Notes under the pieces: generated by a model
Database searches by the model: none
Seen by the model: the letters and a program-made list of their open reading frames with translations, nothing else
Told to the model about the DNA's origin: nothing
Made by a program: the position numbers and the translations under genes
NCBI GenBank assembly: GCA_951230915.1
Contig: OX579638.1
Coordinates: 32,836,322 to 32,900,321, forward strand
DNA from: Antitrichia curtipendula
Lineage: Eukaryota; Streptophyta; Bryopsida; Hypnales; Leucodontaceae
Reading direction: 5' to 3'
Length of the DNA: 64,000 nt
Part shown: positions 22,221-34,636 of the stretch, in pieces
How positions within the stretch are numbered: position 1 is the stretch's first letter
Layout: each line of letters opens with the position of its first letter

Positions 22221-24160
22221 CCAAATCGGGGGGTCATGTCTTTCTGTTTTACTCCAAGTTGGAAGCAGTCAAGCGTGAGCTGCTGAGCTGGAATTGGAAG
22301 GGAAAGCCTAATCGAGGGGTGAAGTGCAGTTCTGAGTTGTCTGTGGGTGATTCCGAGTTGGAATGTTCTAGTCCTAGTCGGGATTGTCTTTGTCAAACCA
22401 ACTTGGGGTTGCGATGGTTTCTAATTTGGATTGTGCTTGCAGTTAGTGGTTAGGGTTGCGATTGTCCCAAGTTGGATTTTTGTTGTAGAGAGTGCCGATT
22501 TGGGAGCTTGCATTTGTGGTTATTGAGCGGTTATGTTTGAGGTTCCTATTTGGAAGTTGATGGATTTTGAAGTGTTGTCCAAGTTGGTTGAGGAACCGAC
22601 TGGCTCGGAGTTTTAAAAGGGAGTTTTTTTATTTTGAAGGCACCCACTGTCGAAGAGAGTTCAATGCGAGTCCCAGTCTGGTTGGCTGTGTATTTGTTGT
22701 CCAAGTTGGTTGAGGAACCGACTGGCTCGGAGTTTTAAAAGGGAGTTTTTTTATTTTGAAGGCACCCACTGTCGAAGAGAGTTCAATGCGAGTTCCAGTC
22801 TGGTTGGCTGTGTATTTGTTATCCAAGTTGGTTGAGGAACCGACTGGCTCGGAGTTTTAAAAGGGAGTTTTTTTATTTTGAAGGCACCCACTGTCGAAGA
22901 GAGTTCAATGCGGGTCCCAGTCTGGTTGGCTGTGTATTTGTTTTCCAATTTGGTGCGTGTGTGTGTATGTATGTTCTTGTTCTGTGTGTTGTGGAAGAGA
23001 GTTCTAATTGGGTCGTGTGATTTTTTGTGTATATTTGTTTCTGTGAATTGGAGTGTGTCCGAATTGGCCGAGTAAATGGCCGCAGTGGTAGTCGTGAAGG
23101 TCCAATTCGGAGAATACGGAGTGTGGAGCAGAAGGTTTTTAATTCCAAATCGATGTGTCTGAGGAGCAACGTTGTGAAGATGGTTGTACCAGTGGAGCAA
23201 TTAAGTCCTATTTGGGTTTGTACATGGTGATGCTGGTCTAATAGGATGTTGTGATGATGTTATGGTGGAGATTTTGGAGAATGAAGAGTTAATTGGAAGT
23301 AGAAATTTTACTGTCCAAATTCGAATGAAGAGCAGATTGCAGAGAAGCAAGTTGGAGCAAGTCAGTTAGCCAAGTAATAATTTTTGTAAACTGTGATATG
23401 TCACCAATTCGGCTTAATAAAGTATGGATTAAAGCGAATTGGTGTATGATGTGGTGAAATGACAGTATGGAGTTGTATGCATGATTGTGTATGTTTTCAA
23501 TTTGGTAGATAGAACAATGGTGTTGATATTGCCAAGTCGGAGCATGGCAGTCTGTAGGTTAAACCAAATTGGAAAATTGATGACTAAATGTATGAATTTA
23601 ATGAATGTTTTAAGTTTGTATGTGATTGGGTGTTAATTCCAAGTTACAAAGGGAGTAGTATTCAGTCTACCAAATTGGAATGAATTTCCAGAGGGAATGT
23701 GGGAAAGTTTAGGAAATCCAATTAGGAAATCAGCATGTGTTATATGTGGCTAAGAAGTACAAGAGAAAAGAGAATTATTCCAAGTTGGATAAAAATGAGA
23801 GTAAGATATGCAATTGTTGTAGTTGGTGGAGCTGAGCTGGAGAATTAAGAACAATAAACCAAATTGGTGGATTTGGCGGTTCCAAAGTAGGAGACAAGAT
23901 CAACAAAGTGACAAGTCCAAGTGGGAAGCTCAAGGGTTTGTTGTTCATATTTACATCAAGCCAAATTGGGAGTTCAAGGATGAATTGGTGCCGGTCAAAA
24001 TCGATTTGGGAGAAAGACAAAAGATTCCAATTGAAGATTAAAGATTAAAATTAATTTGGGTGATACTTAACCTTGGTGGTTATTAAGAATGGAATGTCAA
24101 TGAATTTAATAATTAATTATGTAACTGTGAGGAATTATATTAATACTAGTTGGAAGTATG
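22221..24160. repeat. Field of recurring CCAANTTGG palindromes
   Basis: Immediately after the TTAA-element, the motif CCAAGTTGG and variants (CCAAATTGG, CCAATTCGG, GAATTGG, CTAATTTGG) recurs roughly every 25-50 bp for about 1.9 kb, far above its frequency in neighbouring DNA. Strand composition is skewed: the + strand is rich in G and T and poor in C. Open frames across it have low-complexity composition and are not credible genes. A 122-bp triplicate is embedded at 22573-22938. It may be an old satellite or an unrecognised element's subterminal array. Confidence 0.6.
22573..22938. repeat. Three tandem 122-bp units, nearly identical
   Basis: Units start at 22573, 22695 and 22817, each opening TGTTGTCCAAGTTGG (TGTTATCC in the third). 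A truncated fourth start lies at 22939. Only a few substitutions separate them by eye, so the amplification is recent relative to the surrounding motif field. Minus-strand open frames through it simply reflect the repeat. Confidence 0.9.
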
Positions 24161-24169
24161 CCTTTCTTG

Positions 24170-25108
24170 GGTGTTTTATTCCTTAGTTAGTTGTTCTTTG
24201 GTCGTTGTAGAAGTAATCTTATTTAAATAGCCTCCCTAGGAACGAACTTATACTATTAGCTTAGTTTTTCCAAATAGGATCTAAGTTTATCTACAGGACT
24301 TTCATAAAACATACAATTAACTATTTTTAGAATTCTTTTGAATGATTGTTGTTAGTCTACTAGAAGACCATCCCTCCAAATTTCATCTTCAAATTTGTTT
24401 TTTGGGTACAAAATGGTACCAAAAGCTCCCAAATTTAGCAAGTGTGATATAAAATTGGAGGCTATTTTTAGATAGCAAAACATTTTTGAAAAAAATAATA
24501 AAAAATTAGCCATGGTGAATAATAGTCATGAATACCTTACCTATGAATCTTGAGTCATTTGAAGCCAAAATGCAAAAGTTATGGGCAAAAACAAATCAAC
24601 ATTCAAGGTGTGATAAAATAGTATAGCAGTGTTTATTTGCAATCACCTATCTTTTTTCTTTCTTGTCCTCCTACCTCTAACCCCTTCCTCCACCTTCATC
24701 TTGTACAATTTGAGGATTGAGTTTTTTATGGTGCCAAAGCTTGAACCTTGACTTTTCCTCATGGAGTGATACATGTTAAACGGGACTTTGAAATCCTAGC
24801 ATCTAGATTTGACACTCCTATAGATTCTTGACTAAAATGTACAACCTCTATTCAAAAGAGCCTAAGGGCAATTTTGAATATACCTATTTTCAACATTTTG
24901 GAAATTCATAGTTTATTCTCAAGGTGTCAAAAAAGTGCATTCTAAAAAAATCTATAATCTTATTTTGGATACCAACAAAGAAGAATAAAAACTTTGTTAG
25001 TTCATCATAGGAACCATACTCACACCCCTATTTGGATGATTTTAGTTGTTATTACCTTATTGTAATTGGAAGTCTATGAAATGGGGATATGATGTCCACG
25101 GTTTATTT
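24170..25108. other. AT-rich spacer
   Basis: Unremarkable AT-rich sequence with short open frames only. No bounded repeat, gene or RNA seen. Confidence 0.35.
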
Positions 25109-27029
25109 TTAACACCTAAAGGGCCAAGTGTGTTTTCAACAAGCACTTGAAAATTGAGGTAAGTTCCTACAAAGTCAAATTTGGTCAATTGTTCTCAAAA
25201 TTTTGAGACAAGGTGTAAACATGTTCCCCCTTACAATAGTAGGAATATATTTTGTTTTCTAATCCGAGGTGCCATGATAAAAAGTTACGTTGTCCAAAAA
25301 AATTAGGCAAGTTGGGCATCTTGGGGGCATCTTTTACTAAATCCCTCAAAGACTTTTGAATTTTGGCATGTATGTAACTAATAAAAAATGGCATAAAATT
25401 GTCCCCTCAAAAAATAACTTCTAGTTCTCAAATTACATTCCAAGAGAAATCAAACTTTGTTAACTATGTCAAGGTAGTTTAAGAAAAAAAAACTTTTTAA
25501 AACTTCAAGCTCTATTATCTTGCAATATGTGAAGTCAAAGTTTTGAGTTTTTTTAACATATTCCAAAAGTTTGTCTTTAACTTTTCATTGTTTGGATTTC
25601 AAATGAAATAATTTCCCCATAGCACAAGAAATCATCAAAAAAAGACTAGTATCCTATCAACGAGTTTCAAAAAAAGACTAGTATTCTATAAACTCCTTGC
25701 ATTGCAAGATGATTTACAGTAAGCTAGAGTCTATATTTGCTTCAGAAATTTTTGCATGAGTGCAACTAACAAGATTTAGAATTCAATGGTGGAGAAACTC
25801 AAATTCAACTTGAGCAAAAACTTTACTCTAAGATGGCTCAAAATCTCTTGTCTCCATTTCACAAGAATGAAAAAAATAAAATTCTCACTTCAAACATATA
25901 GTCTTTCAATCTACGTGGTCGAATGAGTTGAATTTTTTTTCAACACATTGTCATAGTAGTCTATTACACTTTTTTATGGTTGAAATTTATTTTTCAATTT
26001 TGGATAATGCACTACAAAATGGCAATTATTGACAATTTCTTTTGAAGAACACTAACTCCCATTTCTTTAGAGGTTAATTAAGTTATGGTAGAACCACCAA
26101 GGCCATATTTGTTATATCGAGACTTTTTACAGATTTTGAGACATAATGATAGTTATAAGAAAATTCATTTAAAAAAATAGTAACTGAAACCAAAAATAAA
26201 TAATGCTAAAATAGTGATTCTATAATGAAATTCTAAAAGTTGGTGTTGTTACCTATTTATAAAAAATACTAGTAAAGAGATCAAGCGATTTATCATCAAG
26301 TCGAGGATAAAAATGAGACTGCGAAAAGTCTCAATATAACAAGTTTTTTTGCACCTTGCTCAACTACATTTTTTTCACTTTGAACCTTCATGGCTCATAA
26401 TTTTTGCTCTACTGATTTTCAATTTCTAATTTTATACGATAAAAAATTGAGTTGAGGGTCTAGAAAAAAAAATTCAATGAAAACACACTTTGTTTTCACT
26501 TATTAAAAATTGCTAAGTAGAAGTAGGTCCAAGATTGAAGGAAAATCTAATTTGTTAATAGCTCTAAGATGGAATTGAAACACACTAATCTCGACGGTGA
26601 GATTGTTCATCCAAGAGATCTTAACCTTGTGAATTTTTATTTTTTTTTTAAATTGTGAAAATTGAGGTCATAAATGAATCCTACAAGTTATTCTTTTCAA
26701 GAAGTTTCTAACGATTGCCCCCAAAACAAGATTGTCCATAACTTTCACATAACAAAGCTTCCCCTATACATAGAAATAAAATCTACATAAAACAATTTTT
26801 TTGAAGTTTTTTTTTACTTGAAGAGTTTTTTTGAAGTTTTTTTTCTACCTGCCAAATAAATAAAAAAGGGCTTTGGGGGGCCATAACTTTTGCACTTGGG
26901 CTCTGATTGAAAGCTAAATAAATGTGTTTTTTCTATCTTCAAAAAATTACAACAAATATTGAGACGATAGGAGTCTGCCCAAAACCCATTTTATACCCTG
27001 AGGGAACACAATGGGACTTTAGGGGTTGC
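25109..27029. mobile_element. Long TTAA-element, minus orientation, possibly composite
   Basis: The left end TTAACACCTAAAGGGCCAAG and the right end GGGACTTTAGGGG followed by TTGC (eroded TTAA) bound 1.9 kb. Read on the minus strand, the distal part (26300-27029) aligns with the 32206-33107 element: the CCCATTGT start, AATATTTGT, AGTTATGG, AATTCCATCTTA and GACCTACTT segments occur in the same order. At twice the length of other copies it probably contains a nested insertion or two fused copies. No credible coding frame. Confidence 0.55.
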
Positions 27030-27199
27030 GTGTTCGACTATGGTTGGTTGTACCGTACTCCGTATAAGTTTCCCAACAGATAACCAACTGGTGAACTTTA
27101 CTTTCTTGAACTGTGTGTGGAGAATATTACCGCAATGTGTAATGAATGTCTGTAACGGACTACTGTACGAGAGAGCCACAGTCACTCCGGACTGATTTT

Positions 27200-27320
27200 C
27201 ACGGCTTCGGTGAGCAGCAAAAAGCCACGGTTTTCACGGTTTCGGTGAGCAACAAAAATTAAAAAGATTCTCACGGTTTCGGTGAGCAACAAAAATTAAA
27301 AAGATTCTCACGGTTTCGCT
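27200..27320. repeat. Short tandem repeat, 37-bp period
   Basis: CACGGTTTCGGTGAGCAACA begins at 27235 and recurs at 27272, with a truncated start at 27309 and an older variant at about 27200. The two central units are identical by eye, so replication slippage or unequal exchange is recent. Confidence 0.85.
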
Positions 27321-27394
27321 GGGGACATGACTACTGCCGGCTTTTGAAAGTTGAAGGACTCGCATGACTGGTTGGAAGATTGCAGGCTTTAGGA

Positions 27395-27545
27395 GTCGAG
27401 CTGAAAAGGAAGAAAGCCCAGTTCTAAGAGGCTCCAGGAAGAGCATCACCACTCGTCTTGCAAAATGGGTGGTGATTTGGCTTGCAAAATGGGGGCCATT
27501 CACTTTGCAAGTTGAGTTCAATAATGGACTCCCCCACCACCACCC
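27395..27545. repeat. Short dispersed repeat with TTGCAAAATGGG words, copy 1
   Basis: GAGCATCACCACT is followed by CTTGCAAAATGGGTGGTGA, CTTGCAAAATGGG and CACTTTGCAAG. The same order recurs at 47185-47295, and a looser version (TTGCAAGCC words) occurs at 28975-29035. The GAGCATC start recalls plant MITE termini, but no inverted end is clear. Confidence 0.5.
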
Positions 27546-27586
27546 CATTTAGAAACCGAGCTAAAACTGCTAAAAAAGGTTAACCT

Positions 27587-28337
27587 TTAACCCCTAAATG
27601 AAATGACGGACCCATGACCATCGATTTTGAACCTCATTACCTATAACTCAATTTGCTGCCATTTTGCAACTAGATATGTATGAAAAATTTTATATTTACT
27701 TTCCAGAAATGAAAGTACATGTCTTCTTTACTTCACAAAAACAATTAGATTTTTTTTTGTGGAAAATTGCTTTTTTTGAGAATTTTTCAAGAAAAAGTGA
27801 AAAAAAACCATATTAAATAGAATATTATTTCAAAAAATCTGAAAATTTCATCATGTGTGTATATTACAATGACAAACATTATGTTGAAAACTCAATTTCC
27901 GTGTCATTCTATAATTAAAAAATATTAGACATTGAAAATGCACCCAAAGTTCAAATTGCACTAAAGTATTAAATATTAAAAAAAAATTCAAAATTCAAAT
28001 TGGAGTAGAAACTAGAGTAGTAGACCTTCACTTTTTTAGTTGGGCTTAAATTCAAAAAATATCATTTTTGTAGAGAAATTTCAGATTTAGAGCAAGGAGC
28101 AACAACTTTTCAAAATACTCTAAAATAGCATATTTTGTGATCCGTTTTTTTTAATAACTTCTCATTTATGTCAAGATAAACACTAGCAAGACTTCACACT
28201 CAATTGGATGCTCTTCATAACCCAACATGAAAAGTCGCCAAAAAAAATGTGGATGAAAAAGTGCTTTGAACTCTTTCCACCTCATAGTGTTATCATCAGA
28301 ATGCCACATAATGGCGCCCGCGGCACTCCAGGGTTAA
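27587..28337. mobile_element. TTAA-element, 751 bp
   Basis: The left end TTAACCCCTAAATGAAATGA matches the family start. The right end is eroded (CACTCCAGGGTTAA). The interior is AT-rich with no coding frame. Its right TTAA is immediately followed by the 28338 tandem repeat. Confidence 0.5.
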
Positions 28338-28787
28338 ACCCTTAAATGTCAAGGAGGACGTTTTGGGTCTAATAGATGACAAAGAATCAACTTGGTAGGA
28401 CAGAAGTGCAACTATTCATCCTTGAAATTTTGTTGTGAAAAGGGGAGGTCTTCTATAGTTCTTAATTCTTTGACTTCCAATGGGTGATTTTGCTATTTCT
28501 TAGGCCAATGATTCACACAGTAATGAAAAGGGATGATTTCCAAGGTCACCCCTTCGTCCTTGAAGGGTTAAACATCAAGGTGGACGTTGGGTGTCTAATG
28601 GATGACAAAGAATCTTTTAGTGTAGGGCAGAAGTGCAACTATTCATCCTCAGAATTTTGTGTAAAAACAAGAGATCTTCTACAATACTTTGACTTCTAAT
28701 GAGTGCTTTTGGATGTTTTTAGACCAATGATTCCCACGATATCAAAATGGATGATTTCCATGGTCATCAGTTTGTTGTTTAAGGGTT
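28338..28787. repeat. Tandem pair of about 225-bp dispersed repeat units
   Basis: Two head-to-tail units share ATCAAGGTGGACGTT..., TGGATGACAAAGAATC, AGAAGTGCAACTATTCATCC, ...CCAATGATTC and GATGATTTCCA in the same order, starting at about 28338 and 28570. Each ends in an AGGGTTAA word. Two more copies occur as an inverted pair at 46753-47147. Non-coding. Confidence 0.8.
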
Positions 28788-29916
28788 AAAATTGTTAAAA
28801 TAAGGTTCCCAACTCTTCGAAAAGAATATGCTGCTATGGCAAGATTCTTGCGCCTTGGCCATGTGTGTTGTAGACTTTTGTGCCACTGCCAATTAGTTTC
28901 ATAGAAGCTATGACACCGGCATTCCTTTTTTTGTTTGATATTGTTTTGTAGGCCACGAGCAGGCCTGTAGAATGATCCCCATTCGCAAGCCTGTTCAGAT
29001 TTGCAAGCCTGATGGGGCAGTTTTGCAAGCCCTAATGAAGAAGTCATCCAAAATGCAGCTCGGGTGGGGGTGCTCTAAAAGTTTGACATTGAGCTTAATT
29101 CTCCTGGGCTCCTCAGATTTAGATTACTCTCCTTCATCTCTAGAAGTAAATATGAAGTTGTATGTCTTGGAAGTACTAAGGTAGAGCCACCCATTCCTTA
29201 TCAGTGATCCATTCCCAATCTATAGGTGCAATTGTTTCCAATCACATTTTTTGAAGCTTGGAATGTTTTGTTTTTTAATTAGTCAAGGCTGGAACTAATA
29301 AACTCATGACACATGTTCCAAAATAGTGAGAAAGAAAGTAGGAAATAATGAGTAAAAAATTAGTTCTTAAATGATCAAAATTGGAAGAGTCTAGACATTG
29401 ACTATGGGTTTGGCACACTTTTTGCCTCCCAAAAATTCGTAATAATTTCAACTCAAGCGATAAAAATTTTAATGTTTTTGAAATCCCCGTCATTTCTATC
29501 GGTGCACCTCTAAAAAGATTTGTTTTGCCTTGCACTACTCCAGATCATATCTGTAGTTGCTTATTTGATCGGTTATGGGGGATTCTACCTTAGAATGATC
29601 CATCTGTACCGAGAGGAATAGCCCACTAAATTACACTTATCCATGTTTCCAGACATAGCCAGTAAGGTAACAACACCTAGAACCTAAATTGCCAACTGTT
29701 TGAAAAATTGAAAAACGGACGCTGCATCTGTACAGCACACCTTTTTTGTACAACACACCTTTTTGCCTAGTATGTACAGTACAACTTCTTTTTCATGAGA
29801 GACCATAGTCCTTCTTTGGAACAATGACTTTTAGTACTTTGAAAATTAATAGTTTACTTATATTATGTTCCCAAGAAACCGGGCATGTTATGGCAGAACC
29901 ACCCATAGTCGACCAC

Positions 29917-30485
29917 TTAACCCCTAAAACTCCGAGGGTGTTTTTTTGTCAAAAACCACTCAAAACTACCACTTCTACTGTTTTCATCTAAAGAAATAAA
30001 AATAATTTTTTTTTAAATCTAACCGTAAGATCTTGTACGTAACTTGTCTGAGATCATGTAGTAAAAATTTCATCAATTTTGACCGTACGGATTGGAAGAT
30101 ATTAGCATTCAAAGTTGGACAAAAAGTTTTTTTTTTGAAGATGCTTAGATTGCCCGAAAAAATAAGATTGTCCATAACTTTCTCATCCTTAGTCCAAATA
30201 GAATGAATCAAAGCTTCAAGTATGGAAAAAAATATAATATTTTAGAAAAAATATTTTGACTTTTTGTGATTTTTTGGGGGTTGCCCGCCAATATCCATAT
30301 TTTGCTTATTGTGCCATAACTTTTTCATCCGACATACGATTGAAACAAAATTATATATTCACGAAGCTCTCACAAAACTACACAACGTCAAAAAATCTCA
30401 AAGAATTCACTACAAATTGAGACAATAGGAACCTACCCGGACCCAAATTGTCCCTCATGGGGACAAACGGTCCTTTAGGGGTTAA
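29917..30485. mobile_element. TTAA-element, 569 bp, complete
   Basis: TTAACCCCTAAAACTCCGAG at the left and CCTTTAGGGGTTAA at the right, with exact TTAA on both sides. Read on the minus strand it starts with the same CCC/GTCCCC/AATT-type module as 32206-33107. Internal segments repeat the phrase CCATAACTTT(T/C)TCATCC twice, about 140 bp apart. No coding capacity. Confidence 0.75.
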
Positions 30486-32205
30486 GCGATTATGCACATG
30501 TTTTGGAGCAGTAGAAGGCAATGTAAATTTATTGTCTTGTAGAAAGATAGAAATGACAAGCATTGCTAATTTTTCGTGATTTCTTTACTTAAATTTCAAA
30601 TACTTTGAATTTTGGAAGACAAAAATTTGCTTCAACCCGTATTCAATATATAGAATCTTCCAATTCCAATCATTCATTAACTACTTTTCCACTCACTACT
30701 TCCTATTTGGAGGCCTATTTTCTTGCTCACTACATTAGGACATGTTTCATGACCTTATAGTCCCAACCTTGCAAAAGAGAAAAAATCACATTCCAAACTT
30801 TGGTTGGAAACATGTTCCAGCCTTGGTTGCAAAGAGTTGCAACCTATACGTTGGGTATGGTTGCTTGGTTGGTAATGGGTGGTCCTACCATAAAAAAATT
30901 TGGAATCTCATTTTGACTTCCAACAAACCCAATAAAAATTTAGACAATTATAGGAATCATGCTCAAATGCTCATTAAGATGATTTTGTTATTGGAGTAAA
31001 TTTATAGAGGATAGAATAACTTTTTCTACAATTAGAGATAATAGAGATAGACTTGATGGTCACAATCCATATTCTACTTATCCTTAAAACAATTTCAAGT
31101 TAAGCCTTACAGGACCAAGGCACATTTTGGACACAAATTGTGGAAAATTGACACTTTTCATAGCAATGAGAAAAAAATGTATTTTTTTCTTTTCAAAATT
31201 CAATTGTACAATTTTTTACTAGACTAGTATTGGAATGTGTGAAAAAAGTTTCAAAAAATTTGAACATACAAATTGAAAGATTATAACATTTGAAATTAGA
31301 AGAATTTTTACTAATCTTGCTCCATAGGGCCAACAAAATTTAATTCTTCTTGAAGTGAGATTTGTGTACTATATTGATATTTTTATTTTTTTAACATTTA
31401 CATCTTATATCATGTAAGTTATATACCTTCCAAATATCAAAATTATAGGAGGAGTTTTGTACATGCTGCTCGAAGTTGCGTAGGCTATCCCAAAAGTTCA
31501 GGGCAATATAACTTTTGATCCATTCAAGTGGGAAAAAAAAAAATTCTAACTACAAGAATACATGTTTACACCTTATGTCAAAATATGAAGAATATCCGTT
31601 AAAAGATGACTTTATATGCGCCTATCCGAGATCACCTACTTATATTCAACAGCCATTCACTCCTTTAGAAGTTAAGAGTATTAGAATCAAGGACATTTAT
31701 CACCCAAAAGAGTGAACTTGTACAATATCATACATCTAACTAAATCACATCATGCAAAATTGCCCAAGGTTAATTTTTTGAATTCATTTGCTACTAGGAG
31801 TAGTTTTAACAAAGTCAATCTTGTCCAAGAATTTGTTTAATATTCCTTCCATCCCAAAATATGTGTAAACATTGGAATCTTATATTTTTTTACATCAATT
31901 TTATTGACCATATTATGACTGAATGCATGATTCAAAAAGGTTCAAGTTTTATGTCATCACTATCAATGAAGAACATTGTATGTATTTATTGCAACCTAAA
32001 TATAAATCAAGCACAAGAAAGCCTCTATACAACCTATTCAAAACTACAAAAAAAACCCATAATCTTCCAATGTAAACACTTATTTGAAGGTGAAATATTA
32101 TATATTTTTTTATTAGAGATATAGAAATACTTGATTTTTTATAATTTTGTTTTATATATGAAGAAAAATAGTCTCTATCTATAGTTTGATTGTATATATG
32201 CGTAT
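30486..32205. other. AT-rich spacer with a possible solitary TTAA-element end
   Basis: At about 31099, TTAAGCCTTACAGGACCAAG followed by GCACATTTTGG resembles the GACCAAGG end of the TTAA family, but no partner end can be found before 32206. Remaining sequence is AT-rich without credible genes. Confidence 0.3.
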
Positions 32206-33107
32206 TTAAACCCTAATGTCCCATTGTCCCTTTGGGGGACAAAATGAATTTTGAGCAAGCTCCTATGGTCTCAATATTTGTCGTGATTTTTTGAATTTAA
32301 AAAAAAATAGAAAAACAAATTAGCTTTCTAAAAATATAATTTTCATTTCAATTGGAATATGGGAGCAAAAGTTATGGCACAAAAAGCCCTTTTTTTTAGT
32401 TTGATGGGCAAAAAAATCTTCAAAAAAACTTAAAGTAAGAGATTTAAAAAATTAATTTGTATAGATCATATTTTTTTGTATATAGAAAGCTTTTATTTAT
32501 TCCATTTGGATTTGTTATTTGAAAGTTATGGACAATCTTGTTTTGGGGTCAATCAAAGCATCTTCTTGAAAAAATAACTTGTAGGATTTATTTATTTATT
32601 TTAAAGTTTCACAAAGTTAAGATCTCTTGTTAGAACAATCCCACCTTTGAGATTAGTGTATTTTAATTCCATCTTAAAACTATTGACAATTTAGATTTTC
32701 CTTCAATCTTAAACCTACTTTTACTTAATAATTTTTTAATGAGTGAAAACTAAAAGGATTTTTTAAATTATTTTTTCTAGATTTTCAACTTAGTTTTTTA
32801 TCAAATAAAATTAGAAATCAAAATCAGTAGAGCAAAAATGATAAATTATGAAGGTTTAAAGCCCAAAAATGTAGTTCAACAAGGTACAAAAAAATTATTT
32901 CCTTCACTTTAAATGCAATTATCTTGCAATCAATACGGTCAAAATTTGTGAAATTTCTTCCAAACAATCTTATACCAATCTAGTACAAGATCCTATAGTT
33001 AGATATGCAAAAAATATATTTTTATTTTTATTTTACCCTATGCTATAGAAATGACAGTTTTGAATGTTTTTTTGATAGAAAAGAGGCCTTGGAACTTTAG
33101 GGGTCAA
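32206..33107. mobile_element. TTAA-element, 902 bp, plus orientation reference copy
   Basis: Starts TTAAACCCTAATGTCCCATT with an internal GTCCCTTTGGGGGAC palindrome and ends CCTTGGAACTTTAGGGG-TCAA (eroded TTAA). It shares ordered internal blocks with 25109-27029 (inverted), 29917-30485 (inverted) and 9532-10130 (direct). AT-rich, no transposase frame. The mismatch at the right TTAA indicates age. Confidence 0.65.
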
Positions 33108-33494
33108 TGCATGTTTTGCATTGACAAACTTATTTATACTATTTCTACATGACAAAATAGTGTGTAAGGTATATACACCTATAATAAATGTTGTCCCAAA
33201 TGTGACACCTAGGTTTGGACCAAAATGCATTACAAATATCCTAAACATCAATTACACAAGATGTCCACAATCAAAATATGAGAATCTATCAAAGCCTAGT
33301 GTTGATTTCTAGTACACTTTGAAACAATACTTTAAATTTCTATAACTTATTTATACAATTTCCAAATAATGTATGCTAAAGTATGTTGGAATCTTCCTTC
33401 AGTTGCCAATAAGATCCAACTTTAAAAATAATTTTTATTTAATTATACTCCATAGTAACTATGATCAATTGCAATTAAAGGTGCTTAGTTTACT

Positions 33495-33706
33495 TTAACC
33501 CTTAAGTGCTCCGATGTTCATTTTTTGAACGATGAACAAAGGGCTTGCAGGCGTTGTTTCGTCCAACCAACTTTTCATGCATCCAATGTAACACTTGAAT
33601 CTTGAAAAGACAACCTTCCTTAATGACCAATTTCATGAAATTTTGGCTAATGATATAAGCAAAAATATACAAAATTTCAAAAAGGATGGAGGCATTAAGG
33701 GGTTAA
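33495..33706. mobile_element. Short TTAA-element, 212 bp
   Basis: TTAACCCTTAAGTGCTCC at the left and GGAGGCATTAAGGGGTTAA at the right. TTAA is exact at both sides and the ends are 18-19 bp imperfect inverted repeats. It is the smallest family member in the window and lies 0.9 kb upstream of the 34637 gene. Confidence 0.7.
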
Positions 33707-34636
33707 TCTCAATAGGAGACAACCGATTACATACTTGTTCAGTTCTCAAATACACAATGTACTCAGCAAAGACATATTTGTTCAAAATGTCTACTGTGAG
33801 TACATTCTTCCTGATCCTCTGACAACATGCCGTGAGGTGCCAGAATAAAGCCAAAGCCGGCAGATACCGGCAGTCAGTAATGTACTTTACTGACCAGTTC
33901 AGTAAAAGCCAAAACTCAAGCTCCGGATAAGGATCCCAGAACGAAGATGCCGTCCGACCCTCCCACGTTGGCAGCCACAACGTCCGTGGAGTAGCAAGCC
34001 GGCACGTCAACACTCCAACTGCTTACGCTTCCCACATCCTGGTGAGGCGCTTGTGGCTCTCCGCATCCCACCACCCGGACGCTGCCACAAAACACCGTTC
34101 GAAAACCATTCTCATCTTCTCACGGAAAACAAACGTGATCTGGCAAAGAAGCCTCCCAAAGCTCTTACCAGAAAAAAAACTTCTGGTACGAGTAACTTAG
34201 TACGACGATTTCGAACTTAATCGATCGCTGATTGATTGGTGACCGACTGGTGATGCGAGTGACGATAAAGGACCAGCTAGCAAGCGCACACCGGCGCTTC
34301 GACAGTGCGCGCGCTTTCTCGGCACATGGCAGAAGAGCTCAGGGATGCCATAGTTCCGGTGTCCACCCATGGTTGGGAAGGATAGAAATGGGAAGGCCTT
34401 TTGCTTTCGCGTAAACTTACTTGCTGATCATTTCCGAATGGAGCAGGAAGAGAGAGCTTTCTTGTTCAGATCAGTGCTAGGATCATTGTGAAGATCAGTG
34501 TTGAGACTGAATCTAGACTGGAGCTTCTGGGTGAATGCAGTGACGCAGTGGATGCAGCTGTAGCAGTGGAAGCTGTATTGCGTGATCGACTGTAGGATTG
34601 CGTGAGTGTAGCGTTGGGAGCTGCAAGTTTGTAGCT

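Noticed and set aside
22629..22938. CRISPR-like spacing of repeats
   Set aside because: The units are full 122-bp tandem copies without unique spacers, in a eukaryotic genome.
22751..23200. 149-codon minus-strand open frame
   Set aside because: It runs through the 122-bp tandem unit and the motif field; the repeated peptide simply reflects the DNA repeat.
9532..33107. LTR retrotransposons as the source of the long repeats
   Set aside because: No direct long terminal repeats, primer-binding site or polymerase frame; the shared ends are inverted and TTAA-flanked.
33633..34013. 126-codon minus-strand open frame upstream of the 34637 gene
   Set aside because: Half of it lies in a TTAA-element; no domain, and no splice-linked exon.
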